A stretch of DNA of 36,531 nt from Nostoc sp. KVJ20 (GCF_001712795.1 NZ_KV757542.1:41004-77534); one strand, 5' to 3'. Positions 17,013-26,353 are shown, counted from the first letter of the stretch. Numbers and translations: made by a program. The notes: generated by a model not told the origin, from the sequence alone.

Positions 17013-18039
17013 ATTCCCACAGTTTTAAACCTTCTTGCACCTTTGATAATTCCTTTAAGTTCTTATTACTTTTAGCTAACTTCTTTGCTGTTGTGTATTC
17101 ACTAAGAGCCTCATTAGGCAGTCCTGCTTCTAAGTAGCGATCTGCCAGTACTCGATAAATTTCAGGGTTTTTACTTCCTGCTGCCACTCTTGCCTTTAAT
17201 GTTTCTATCGATTCATTTACCAGATTTTTTGACATGTATATAGTATCTAAAACCCCAACAGCAGCTTCATCAGGAGGTACTTTTACTTCGTTAACTTGTT
17301 TTACCAGTAATGCGATCTCCTGTTGCTCTTTTTCTGATAAAAGACCAAATACTAAAGGAGCATGACTTATGATTGAGTTCCCTTGATACGCAAACACAAT
17401 AATTCTATACACACGTCCAAATCTCAATTGAGGTTGCCCTTCTGGATACGGCAATTTAGTATTATTTACTTGTATTTGCCAATTAACATTATTACCCTCC
17501 ATCTCTACTGTATAACTAGTAGCTCCTGGAACTGCACGCCAAGAAATTGATGGTCGGGTAGTCAAGATTCTACCGCCACTAATGTAAGGACTAATTAATC
17601 TTGGTCTTGGTACAGAATTATCATCATCTGGCCCTTTAAGTGTAGTGGGACAGTTCTGCGGTTTAAGATTCGTACATCGATACTTATCTGCCTCAGTGAC
17701 TTGTAATGGCGCACATTTGTTGGCAGCGTCAGAAATATTGTTTTGATTAATGTATAAAATTTTTCGATTTAAATAGCAAACGACTGTAACTGTGGCTCCA
17801 TTCTTTGGGTGAATCTGATCTCCTGGGCACAGCGGACTACCTGCTTTTAAGTAGCGATCGCCTGGACTCATCACCTTTCCATCAACATTCTTGCACTGAC
17901 GCAAGGCTATTAGTTGAGATTGCCCCCATACACTACTAGAACTTGAGACAACTAATGTTGATATTGATGCGAGTGCTACAATTTGAACTGTGAATATTTT
18001 TTTGGCTATTGCACTTGTCGAATTGTTTAAAGTAAGCAT
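16954..18039 (-). CDS. Exported Ig/FN3-like and TPR protein
   Basis: This 361-residue protein has a signal peptide (IVALASISTLVVSSSSSVWGQ). The next domain contains paired cysteines (C50, C72, C89, C109 region), then an Ig- or FN3-like fold around SPYISGGRILTTRPSISWRA with VPGATSYTVEMEG, and TPR-like repeats near the C-terminus (ADRYLEAGLPNEALSEYTTA). Similar proteins occur near CHAT and kinase genes in cyanobacteria. It lies 61 bases after the kinase gene on the same strand, so they likely form an operon. Its final 20 codons are antisense to the CHAT gene's end, an unusual convergent overlap. The start is ATG 18039; a TTG lies just before. The role is unknown; extracytoplasmic binding is inferred. 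Confidence 0.75.
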   Translation of the reverse strand: MLTLNNSTSAIAKKIFTVQIVALASISTLVVSSSSSVWGQSQLIALRQCKNVDGKVMSPGDRYLKAGSPLCPGDQIHPKNGATVTVVCYLNRKILYINQNNISDAANKCAPLQVTEADKYRCTNLKPQNCPTTLKGPDDDNSVPRPRLISPYISGGRILTTRPSISWRAVPGATSYTVEMEGNNVNWQIQVNNTKLPYPEGQPQLRFGRVYRIIVFAYQGNSIISHAPLVFGLLSEKEQQEIALLVKQVNEVKVPPDEAAVGVLDTIYMSKNLVNESIETLKARVAAGSKNPEIYRVLADRYLEAGLPNEALSEYTTAKKLAKSNKNLKELSKVQEGLKLWEFITNYQRARTGPSSNDERI

Positions 18040-18103
18040 CAAAATTTTTGTATGGCTATTTGCTAGTTAGTAGCATACAGGAAACAGGAAATAAAAAAAA
18101 GGC

Positions 18104-19963
18104 TTAGGGCGAAGATGGCATCACAAACTCTCCCAATAAACGCTTTAATATTTGCAATCTCCACTGCTGAACTTCTAACTGATTAGACTCAGCAATCAAA
18201 CATATCTCCCAAGTCAGCCTGGCATCATTAATTTCACCTAATGCTTCTTGCGCTTGCGCTAATAAACAGTAAGCATCTGTCCTGGCATCCAGTTTTGTTG
18301 ATTTCTCCAAATCAGCCTTCGCCTCAGCATAACGCTTTAACTCTAATTTTGCCCAACCTAAGTTTTTGTATAAAGTAGACTTAAATTTAATATTTTCAGT
18401 TTTTTGTAAACCTGATTTAGCTAAAGCAATTGCTACATCATATTTGCCATCTAAAATCTTCAATCTTGATAAATTATTAATGGCTGGTATTGCTTCTTTA
18501 CTCATTTCAATGGCTAATATATACTGTTTTTCTGCCAAATCATACATTCGTCTATCATCATAGAAAAGTGCTAGCCCAAAACGCGATTCCCAATTGTCAG
18601 GCTTTAATTTAAAGGAATTTTCATAATTATTAATTGCACAGTCATCTTGGTTTAATTGCTGACAAACAAAAGCTAAATTACTATAAGCATCTGCATCCCG
18701 GTTATTGTATTTAATTGCTAATTCATAATATTTTTTAGCTAACTCAAGGTCTTTGGTGCTACGGACAGCTTTATCAAAGTAAAAACTTGATATAGTCCGA
18801 TTACTCTGAGAACGAATTTTTATAGCCCAGTAAAAAAAATCTTGTGCTTCCTGAGAATTATTTGCTGCTTCTAACTTTTGTCCTTGAGTTACTAGGTAGT
18901 TAGCTACTACAGGTATAGAGAGAAAGACACACCCAAAAAATCCCAAAACAATCAATGTATATTTGCTATATTGAAAAACTTTAGAATTAGCTAATCTATA
19001 ATTTTTAATTTGCTGAGGTAGTTTTTCTAACCTCTGCAAAATAACTCTAGTTGTTTGCGGACGCTGCCCTGGTAAAGGAGCCATTAATTCATCAATAAAA
19101 TCAGCAAAGGGCTTGTCAATCTGCGGCGTTTGCTCTCTCCAAATTAGATTTCCTGTCTTTTTATCTGTTGGAAGATCCATCAATTGAATGCCAGTCACTA
19201 ATTGCACAAAAGTCCGACCCAGAGCATAGAAGTCTGATTGAGGTACTGCTTGACCATTTACTTGCTCCAATGGAGAGTAACGAGGAGTACTGACAGATGT
19301 AATTTCGTATCGTCCTCCCCTACCTGTGCTAGATCCCCCACTTCCACTGACTTTTGCCAAGTAGGTATCAGTCACTCGCCGTGCTACACCAAAATCAATT
19401 AATGCAAGTTGTCCACTTGACTGAAGAATTATATTAGAAGGTTTAATATCTCTATGAAAAATTTCTGTACGGTGTACTTCATCAAGGATTTCAACTAACT
19501 GTCGAAGCCATTGTAATGCTACGGATTGTGAAATTCGCCCATTAGACTCTAACCATTGTTCTAAATTTTCTCCTTCAAATTTATCCATGATTAAACAATG
19601 CAATGTTAGAGAGCTATTATTCGGAATAAAAGTGAAAAAGTCATCTATAGTACTTTTAGGAATACATGGGTGTTCAATAAGCCGTAAGGTGAGAGATTCC
19701 CGCTCAATAAGATCAACTAACTGAGGTGTGTTCCATTTTAAAACTTTCATGACTCGCCGCTTACGCCCAGGATTCCATTGAGTGCCGGCATCGTCCACTT
19801 CAAAAACTTCCATATAGCTAAATGGGTTTTCGGTAAGCTCTCTTAATGGCTTAACTAGACAAATGCGGTCGTTAATTAGCAATGAAGTCCCACATAAGAG
19901 ACAGTGACTAACGTCATCAGGATTTTGACGTTGTTTGCAAAGAGGGTTGATACAGTAACCCAT
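18104..19963 (-). CDS. 4-Cys Ser/Thr protein kinase with transmembrane TPR tail
   Basis: This 619-residue kinase has the cyanobacterial 4-Cys prefix (C4, C9, C21, C24, likely zinc-binding), a Hanks-type kinase domain at about 30-320 with K73, E89, HRDIKPSN (170-177), DFG (190-192) and a glycine/serine-rich activation loop (SGSGGSSTGRGGR), a TM helix at about 334-357, then TPR repeats to about 600 outside the membrane. The catalytic set is complete, so it should be active, though the glycine loop is poorly formed. It is the first gene of an operon with the exported TPR protein, and convergent to the CHAT gene. Extracytoplasmic TPRs could sense an envelope partner; this is inference. Confidence 0.9.
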   Translation of the reverse strand: MGYCINPLCKQRQNPDDVSHCLLCGTSLLINDRICLVKPLRELTENPFSYMEVFEVDDAGTQWNPGRKRRVMKVLKWNTPQLVDLIERESLTLRLIEHPCIPKSTIDDFFTFIPNNSSLTLHCLIMDKFEGENLEQWLESNGRISQSVALQWLRQLVEILDEVHRTEIFHRDIKPSNIILQSSGQLALIDFGVARRVTDTYLAKVSGSGGSSTGRGGRYEITSVSTPRYSPLEQVNGQAVPQSDFYALGRTFVQLVTGIQLMDLPTDKKTGNLIWREQTPQIDKPFADFIDELMAPLPGQRPQTTRVILQRLEKLPQQIKNYRLANSKVFQYSKYTLIVLGFFGCVFLSIPVVANYLVTQGQKLEAANNSQEAQDFFYWAIKIRSQSNRTISSFYFDKAVRSTKDLELAKKYYELAIKYNNRDADAYSNLAFVCQQLNQDDCAINNYENSFKLKPDNWESRFGLALFYDDRRMYDLAEKQYILAIEMSKEAIPAINNLSRLKILDGKYDVAIALAKSGLQKTENIKFKSTLYKNLGWAKLELKRYAEAKADLEKSTKLDARTDAYCLLAQAQEALGEINDARLTWEICLIAESNQLEVQQWRLQILKRLLGEFVMPSSP

Positions 19964-20400
19964 ATTTTAGTATGTATAACGTAATGCATAGAAATTTACT
20001 CACACTACCTCTTGCTATCGCAATGGAACAACATATAAGTTGAAAATTTTAGGCAGCCTCATTTTAAACATCAATGTATACTACCATTAAATACCTGCAT
20101 TGCTTAGGGAAGAAAGTAACAAATATCACATTAAACAATAATTACTAGAAGACTCACTGTTTAGCTGAAATGAAAATTCAGTAGCCAATTTCAGTAAATA
20201 GCCTTAAGTGTAAGTGCTAATCTTACTCTTTTCTCTTACCGTACTCCATCCAAGATGTGTCTACGAAAGTAATTCTTATTGTAAGTAACCGACATTAGAA
20301 ATTTCTATAGTACTTTTTTGAAAAAAATTAACTATAAAATGAAAAATCAAATATGATTGATACAATGCAATCTCCTCTTAAAACTAAGCCTAATCTATAA
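19964..20400. other. Divergent intergenic region, kinase / STAND gene
   Basis: This AT-rich 437-base region has no gene and should hold promoters for both divergent genes. I saw no strong operator apart from the hairpin at 20401-20421. Confidence 0.4.
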
Positions 20401-20421
20401 AAATGCCCATTTCGGGCATTT
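20401..20421 (+). promoter_or_regulatory. Hairpin at start of STAND gene
   Basis: AAATGCCC and GGGCATTT form a perfect 8-bp stem around ATTTC. The stem contains the upstream in-frame ATG (20403), so translation from that codon would be masked in the mRNA, while the ATG at 20433 stays free. It could control translation or act as an operator; no T-tract follows. Confidence 0.45.
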
Positions 20422-20432
20422 ACTGTGTAAAA

Positions 20433-21953
20433 ATGATTAACAAGGTTACAGTTTTTAGTACTGAATCGCAATTCCAGGCTCCTACTCACTCCTCCCTTAA
20501 GCAAACAGGACAGGAGTCACCAAAAGTACTTTTTACAGTGAAAGTTACTTTTGAACTAGCCCTAGCTGTAGTAAATAAGTTAGTGTTTGCCAAAAAAGGT
20601 AGATATCTATCCGAGGCTGAAATCCTTGTTATAAAGGGAGCGTGGGATGACAATGACTATGAAGAAATAGCAAGTAACTCATCTTACAGTCCTAACTACT
20701 TAAAAGGTGGCATAGCCCGTCGATTGTGGGATATGCTTTCTGAAACTATTGGAAATGGCGAACGGGTTGGCAAAAAGAATCTGCGTGATTTTTTGGAACA
20801 AGTTACTGAAGAATATTATGCTCAATCTGCGTCAAAAGAGGAGCCGAACTTCCCTGCCAACGACTTAATACAAGTTCTGGGAGGACAACTACCTGATGTG
20901 TCTAGTTTTTACGGACGAGTAAAGGAACTAACTCTTTTAAAAGAATTAATAGCTAAACAGCGATGTATATCCTTGGTAGGAGTAGCAGGAATCGGTAAGA
21001 CTGCATTAGCGGCAAAACTTCTAGCGGAAATTAGTGCAGAATCTCAACCTAGATTTGATTATTTGATTTGGAAATCAGTTGCTCATGCACCACTACTTCA
21101 GGATTTAGTAACCGAACTGTTAGATATAATTGAGCCTTTGGAAACACCCTCAAGCTCACCTAAGTATGCTCAAGCAATGATTACAATGTTGCTGAAGCAG
21201 ATGCAATCACGCCGTTGCTTGGTTGTGCTAGATGAATCTGAAGCGTTATTTCAGACAAAAAATTTAGAGCAACGACTAGATTACAGACTATTTTTTCGCC
21301 GTTTAGTAGAAGAACAGCATCAAAGCTGTTTGCTCTTGACTAATCGAATTCTGCTTGATGAGCTGAATGATCTGATAGTAGCGAAGCGACCTCTTCGATT
21401 TTTTAGAATTGAAGGTTTAGATGAAGATGCGGCAATGCAGTTTTTGTCTGAAAAAGGATTGACTGACACAGAAAAGTGCCATCAATTAATTCAAACTTAT
21501 CGTGGTAATCCTTCGGAACTAGAGGCAGTAATTGAGAGAATTAATCACTTTTTTTCTGGCAGTACACAAGTATTTTTTCAAAACCCAACAACTCTTGTCA
21601 GTAGTAAGTTTGAAGCAATGCTTAATCATGTTTTTGGTCACGTATTGACAGAAATTGAGCGAAAAATTCTGATTTACACAGCAGAGGAGATAGTTTCAAC
21701 TACAGAATTTATTAGCTTTGCCAAGTTATTAAGTGATATCAGGCAGAGACAGAAAGCGTCTGTGTCAACTTTAGAGTTGATTAAAGCACTAGAAAATCTG
21801 GAAAAACAATCATTGATTGAAAGCAGTAAAAATCCAGTTACTAAAGAAATTAGTTTTACTCTCCAGCCAGTAATTAAAAAGTATATCTTAACCGATCCAC
21901 AAGGATTGGTGCGTGTATCCAATGCTTTGCCAAATTTAGCGGTCGCATCTTAA
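20433..21953 (+). CDS. Short NB-ARC STAND ATPase
   Basis: This 506-residue protein has an N-terminal helical DNA-binding-like domain (GRYLSEAEILVIKGAW, then NSSYSPNYLKGGIARRLW) typical of cyanobacterial vWA/MoxR-associated and NB-ARC proteins, followed by an NB-ARC P-loop ATPase: Walker A GVAGIGKT, Walker B CLVVLDES, sensor LLLTNR and a winged-helix end (FTLQPVIKKYI). Most relatives continue into WD40 or TPR sensor repeats; here it ends right after the winged helix, so it has no visible sensor. STAND proteins of this kind switch between states to signal, often in conflict systems or differentiation. The ATG at 20433 is preferred over 20403, which lies in a hairpin. It is the nearest gene to the kinase and may act in the same pathway; that is inference. 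Confidence 0.75.
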   Translation: MINKVTVFSTESQFQAPTHSSLKQTGQESPKVLFTVKVTFELALAVVNKLVFAKKGRYLSEAEILVIKGAWDDNDYEEIASNSSYSPNYLKGGIARRLWDMLSETIGNGERVGKKNLRDFLEQVTEEYYAQSASKEEPNFPANDLIQVLGGQLPDVSSFYGRVKELTLLKELIAKQRCISLVGVAGIGKTALAAKLLAEISAESQPRFDYLIWKSVAHAPLLQDLVTELLDIIEPLETPSSSPKYAQAMITMLLKQMQSRRCLVVLDESEALFQTKNLEQRLDYRLFFRRLVEEQHQSCLLLTNRILLDELNDLIVAKRPLRFFRIEGLDEDAAMQFLSEKGLTDTEKCHQLIQTYRGNPSELEAVIERINHFFSGSTQVFFQNPTTLVSSKFEAMLNHVFGHVLTEIERKILIYTAEEIVSTTEFISFAKLLSDIRQRQKASVSTLELIKALENLEKQSLIESSKNPVTKEISFTLQPVIKKYILTDPQGLVRVSNALPNLAVAS

Positions 21954-21976
21954 GCAAAAGCTTTTCATAATATTGC

Positions 21977-22022
21977 AGGGTAATCTACCCTACACAGAGG
22001 TGCTACCAACCCTCGATTACCC
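21977..22022. repeat. Overlapping inverted repeats after STAND gene
   Basis: AGGGTA-ATC-TACCCT (21977-21991) is a small hairpin, and GGGTAATC (21978-21985) is also perfectly inverted at 22015-22022 (GATTACCC). Two alternative foldings share one arm. It may be a weak terminator for the STAND gene; no T-tract follows. Confidence 0.4.
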
Positions 22023-22638
22023 CTAAAATAATCCTTAAAAAACGTGGAGGTCAAAAGCAAAAATCAAAACAACGTTAAACACAGAGGGCATTGTAAGATC
22101 AGAACGAACAAAAGATGGAGGTAAATATACAGGAACACAAAATTTAAAGGACAAAACGTACTTAAGAAGTAACGCTTTGTCCAAGGAGCAAAAAACTAAA
22201 TAACTCCAGAGCGGGGTTATCTCACAAAAACCAAAGCGGTGGTAGTTAAAGTTTGGCGACTTGATTCCACTAACTGGTCAAAAGAGATTAAGTCCACGCT
22301 GCTTCTTGTATTATACGAGAAACCACACGAAACTGGTGCTTTTTGTGTGGCAGTTTTTGCTGTTGAAATTCCTAAAAGGGGCGAGATATTAAGTTTGATT
22401 AAGAAAAAACCCGAATTTCGTAGTTAAAAACCCTTAGCAGCGCAACACCCCCTCTGAAGCTTGTAAACCGAGTTATCAGGGGAAAATATTGTGATAAATA
22501 AAGAACGCTCCAAGAGCGCTGTAGTTGAGCGCATGGGGTCGAGTGCAGCTTTCGCATGGCAATTTTGTGCTGTGACGAAGGGAAATTTTCGGAATATCCA
22601 GGCTAGTAGTCTGGCAAGTCAACTTTGCATGGTGGTTA

Positions 22639-22715
22639 GCAGAGGGGCAGAGGGGCAAAGGGGCAGAGGGGAAAGAACTTGTATAAGCCTCTCCTCTGCT
22701 CCCCTGCTCCCCTGC
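22639..22715. repeat. Purine-rich GGGGCAGA hairpin repeat
   Basis: A tract of GGGGCAGA-type repeats (22639-22672) and its imperfect complement CTCCCCTGCTCCCCTGC (22688-22715) form a hairpin around a 15-base loop. It resembles the core of the MITE at 28592-28777, but without clear terminal repeats. Such elements are scattered through Nostocales genomes. Confidence 0.6.
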
Positions 22716-22819
22716 ACAAGCGCCGACCTCCACCCAGCAATTTTGGGTTGGCGAACTGCTAGAGCAAGAGTTTCGCAGCTTGAAAGCGTTCTTTCCAAGG
22801 GATTCCGAGGAGAGAACCG

Positions 22820-25800
22820 ATGAATTCAGCGACAACTGAATATCCAAACAATCTCACGGCTGCGGAATACCATGAGTTGTTAGCTGGTAGCGCCATTCAT
22901 CCGGCGTTGATTGAGCGCAACTTTTTCCATGTAGAGGGAGAATCAGTTTATGATTTCCTGTTCATATCTGATAAAATCCCACGTAAGAATGCGGGTCGGG
23001 TAACAGATGGATACATAAAAATGTATCAGCACCTATTACTAGGTGGGACGTGGATTCAGTCACTTGACCCGTTTAAAAACTGGCAACCGATGGAATGGGG
23101 GCGGATTAAGCCCAACTTCCCGCGCATTGATTGGCAAAAAGGGAAACCCGTCAAATACGAGTCACCCCCAAAAACCCCCAACCGCGTTACCTACTTTGAT
23201 GTCGCTAACCCCATTTGGGACAAAGTTGCAAAGCGTTATTTAATTAAGCGCTATCATTCACTTTTAGCGCTGCGCTTACTGGATCAACTCAATCCACTAA
23301 TATTTTGGGAGTGGGTAAAGCAGCATCCAGAGATTCCAGTTATCTTATGCGAGGGCGAAAAAAAAGCGGCCTGCTTGCTCTCTCTGGGGTTTGTAGCGAT
23401 CGCACTCCCTGGAATTTGGAACGGGCGCGTGGGCAAACAGGATTTTGATGAACGATTGCATCCTGACTTAGTACCGATGGCTCAGGCGGGACGCAAGTTC
23501 ATTATATTATTTGACTACGAAACTTCTTCTAAAACTAGGTGGTCGGTGTTTCAAGCCACTGTTCGCACTGCAAAAGCAATTGAATCGGCAGGTTGCTTTT
23601 GTGAAGTTGCGCTGTTGCCGGGGCCAGAAAAAGGCGTTGATGATTTTGTGGTTGGTCGCGGTGAAAATGCCAATGCTCTGCTAACTGCAATTATAGACGA
23701 TGCTAAATCACTAAAAGATTACCAGCGCTCATATCGGGCTAAGAAATGGGGACTTAGCAAATACAAACCAGATGTCACTGTTAATGTCAAGTATCTTTCT
23801 GAGGCTTTGTGCATTCCTGAACTTGAAGAAAAATGCTTGACAGTGCCTGAGCTTTATGAGCTTGAAAAGGAACAACTTTTCACGCCATCTATAAAAGGAC
23901 ATCCTCCAAAGAAGGAGTCTACCGATTCTGGCGGAGTTAATTCAGACAAATCGAAGAAATCCCCTACCTTCAATTTCCCAAAATCAGGACTCGTGGTTTT
24001 GTGGAGCGACATGGGTACTGGCAAAACTGAACTTATGCGCTGGTGGCGTGACCAAAACCCCGACGCGCGGTTCCTCAACAATGGGCATCGCGTAAATTTG
24101 CTGAAAAATCTTGCCGAACGCTTGCGGACGGCGATGTATTCAGACTTGGGTTACACAGGTTTAGCCCAGGCCCAAGCCCTTAGTATTACTATTGACAGCT
24201 TGCACAAACTCAATACTCAGTCTCTCACCTACGGCTGCATATTTATTGATGAAGCTTGCCAATACCTCACCCACTTACTGCATAGTAATACTTGCAGACA
24301 ACACCGTGCAGCAATCCTAGAAGTACTGGAATATATAGTATACAATGCGCCACTGGTCGTCATCGCTGATGCACACATGGACGATTTAACGGTAAACTTC
24401 TTTCTTGCAATGCGACCACTCGGTGAAGTACCTTACATCATTAAAAACGAATGGCGAAACGGTTCACGCACAATTTATTGGTACGAGGGGGATAATGAGA
24501 GCGCCATAGTCGCCCAAATCTCGGCAGCGCTGATGCTTGGAGAAAAAGTTATGGTTGCCAGCGACAGTAAGCGTTTTATCAAAAAACTCGACAAATCCTT
24601 TACAATCAACTACGAAGAATCTAACTCCGAAAAATCACATACACCAAAAAAATACCGTATCTGGTCTGTTCACTCTGACAATTCTGGCAGTGATGAGAAT
24701 GTCGCTTTCATCAAAGATATCACCAACGCCGTCAAAAACTTTGATGCCTTGTTCACCTCTCCCAGTCTTGGTACTGGTGTTGATATTTCGGAGTATCATT
24801 TTGACTTAGTATTTGGTGTGTTTCACGGCGTTTCCCAAACCGCTACCGAATGTGCCCAACAGCTTTACCGCTATCGCCCGAAAGTCCCCTTTCATATTTG
24901 GGTGGCCCCGCGTCCTCCCTTTGGTTACAAGGATACAAACGCATCCAAGATTAAAGAGCGCTTGCTCCAAACCAATGAAATGACCGCTTTTCTGTTGCGG
25001 ATTGACCGTCAAACAGGCAAGCGGGGCGCAGAGAAAGATTGGGCGCTTGAGGCTTACTGCCAAATTATGGCTAACCGCCACTATTCTCTCAATAATCTGC
25101 GTGATGATTTGCGATCGCTCCTCACCGAAATGGGCAATACCTTTATATATGTGGGCAGTGATTCAGATCCTCAATCTCTTGAAAGTCTAAAAGCAGCAGC
25201 ACAAGCTTTGGATAGTGCCCACAATTCGGCTGTTGCCAAGGCCAAGAATATTACTTTGAGTGAGTACCGTGCCCGTCAGAGCAAAGATTACCTTGACCCT
25301 AATGAAATTTTTGAATGCGAAAAATTCCGCATTTCTGATTCTTACGGCATCGAAGTAACCGAATCACTTGTAGAAATGGATAAAGGTGGTCGCTTAATTA
25401 GAGCGATCGCTGGACTTGAGGCCATTTTAGCCCCACCCGAAGAATCGTTTACTGACCCCAAAACCGGGCAAAGTTATCCTACACCACCAACAATTGTCAC
25501 CCAAAAAGACCGCACCGAGCGCGACAATCTACCTTTGTGCATCGACTGGGGCAATTACTCGGCACGGTGGCTGGCTAGATTTAACCTGGGACTGCATCAA
25601 ATTCTCACTTCTTTAATGAAGGGTGATGAAGTTACCGCCGATGACCCCACTTTGCTCAAGATGACGGAGATCGCTATACATTGTGCTGCTCACGTCAAAG
25701 CAATTCTTGGGTTTACTATTCCCCTAGACTGTAAACCTATTTGGTTGCTAGGCACTCTTATAGAACAGCTGGGGCTAAAGCTGACTTTCCGCAAGCAAGG

Positions 25801-26269
25801 TAAACGGGGTCAACAGGTGAAACTTTTCTCTTTATCTAAAGAGGAATTAGAATTTGCAATGCATGTAATTGCTCATCGCGTGGAAAAGCGTAATCAAAAA
25901 GAAAATCGAACCTATTACGCTGCTCAAACCCCTGCTGCGTATAGTGTAAACCCCAATCAGCAGGCCGTATCCACACCCCCCCCTAATGCTATAGGGAACT
26001 CCCATTGCCAAGGGGAGGATACTACCGTTTATGTTCCGCCCAAAACTGACCGGATTACTCTACTTCATTGCGTAGAAATACTTCGCTCTGGTATTTCTCG
26101 TGGAGTTGAGGCAATTAAAGGCATTCTCAAGCGATGGGTTGAAGATTTGCGCTGGGAGACAGTACTGGAACTTGAAGCGATCGCGGCAAATGAACTGCGA
26201 CTTGTTGAAGCTCAAGTTCCTGAATTTTACAGCTTGCTAAGTGAAGAGGTATTGCCGATGGAGGGATAA
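22820..26269 (+). CDS. Plasmid replication protein, CyRepA1-like
   Basis: This 1149-residue protein is the likely replication initiator of a cyanobacterial plasmid. The N-terminal part carries DUF3854, a Toprim-like primase-type fold (PVILCEGEKKAACLLSLGF, then FDYETSSKTRWSV). A helicase-like P-loop region follows: Walker A GTGKT (about residues 399-403), Walker B CIFIDE (D477, E478). The layout matches the CyRepA1 family of cyanobacterial Rep proteins. A ribosome site AGGAGAG lies a few bases before the ATG. The gene is followed after about 80 bases by a recombinase. It strongly suggests that the window is plasmid DNA or an integrated plasmid. The family call is confident; whether it works here is not shown. 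Confidence 0.85.
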   Translation: MNSATTEYPNNLTAAEYHELLAGSAIHPALIERNFFHVEGESVYDFLFISDKIPRKNAGRVTDGYIKMYQHLLLGGTWIQSLDPFKNWQPMEWGRIKPNFPRIDWQKGKPVKYESPPKTPNRVTYFDVANPIWDKVAKRYLIKRYHSLLALRLLDQLNPLIFWEWVKQHPEIPVILCEGEKKAACLLSLGFVAIALPGIWNGRVGKQDFDERLHPDLVPMAQAGRKFIILFDYETSSKTRWSVFQATVRTAKAIESAGCFCEVALLPGPEKGVDDFVVGRGENANALLTAIIDDAKSLKDYQRSYRAKKWGLSKYKPDVTVNVKYLSEALCIPELEEKCLTVPELYELEKEQLFTPSIKGHPPKKESTDSGGVNSDKSKKSPTFNFPKSGLVVLWSDMGTGKTELMRWWRDQNPDARFLNNGHRVNLLKNLAERLRTAMYSDLGYTGLAQAQALSITIDSLHKLNTQSLTYGCIFIDEACQYLTHLLHSNTCRQHRAAILEVLEYIVYNAPLVVIADAHMDDLTVNFFLAMRPLGEVPYIIKNEWRNGSRTIYWYEGDNESAIVAQISAALMLGEKVMVASDSKRFIKKLDKSFTINYEESNSEKSHTPKKYRIWSVHSDNSGSDENVAFIKDITNAVKNFDALFTSPSLGTGVDISEYHFDLVFGVFHGVSQTATECAQQLYRYRPKVPFHIWVAPRPPFGYKDTNASKIKERLLQTNEMTAFLLRIDRQTGKRGAEKDWALEAYCQIMANRHYSLNNLRDDLRSLLTEMGNTFIYVGSDSDPQSLESLKAAAQALDSAHNSAVAKAKNITLSEYRARQSKDYLDPNEIFECEKFRISDSYGIEVTESLVEMDKGGRLIRAIAGLEAILAPPEESFTDPKTGQSYPTPPTIVTQKDRTERDNLPLCIDWGNYSARWLARFNLGLHQILTSLMKGDEVTADDPTLLKMTEIAIHCAAHVKAILGFTIPLDCKPIWLLGTLIEQLGLKLTFRKQGKRGQQVKLFSLSKEELEFAMHVIAHRVEKRNQKENRTYYAAQTPAAYSVNPNQQAVSTPPPNAIGNSHCQGEDTTVYVPPKTDRITLLHCVEILRSGISRGVEAIKGILKRWVEDLRWETVLELEAIAANELRLVEAQVPEFYSLLSEEVLPMEG

Positions 26270-26308
26270 GAAAGAGCGATCGCCTTAGCACGCAATTATG
26301 AGACAATT

Positions 26309-26351
26309 ACTTATCAGAATCTTGCTTATAAGAAAGACAGTTCTGATAAGT
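26309..26351. promoter_or_regulatory. Inverted repeat and 11-6-11 core-like site before recombinase 2
   Basis: ACTTATCAGAA (26309-26319) is perfectly inverted at 26341-26351. A third related unit, GCTTATAAGAA (26324-26334), faces the latter across exactly six bases (9 of 11 positions match), the 11-6-11 geometry of XerC/XerD-type core sites. The last arm ends two bases before the ATG. It could be the crossover site of the recombinase, an autoregulatory operator, or both. Confidence 0.55.
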
Positions 26352-26353
26352 AA

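Larger units (their letters stand above)
21954..22819. other. Long leader upstream of the Rep gene
   Basis: There is no clear gene in these 866 bases. A 54-codon open stretch (22039-22203) reads protein-like and has no start codon. Hairpins occur at 21977-22022, around 22325-22352 (CCACAC/GTGTGG) and at 22639-22715. The replication origin of a CyRepA-type plasmid could lie in or near here, but no clear iterons were seen. Confidence 0.4.

Noticed and set aside
22239..22427. 62-codon frame in the Rep leader
   Set aside because: It starts with GTG without a ribosome site, and the region is full of hairpins; coding cannot be supported.
22491..22823. 110-codon frame ending in the Rep start
   Set aside because: It crosses the purine-rich hairpin repeat, which gives low-complexity residues; not a real protein.
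26309..26351. Rho-independent terminator after the Rep gene
   Set aside because: The loop is too long (21 bases) and no T-run follows; the 11-6-11 layout fits a recombinase or operator site better.
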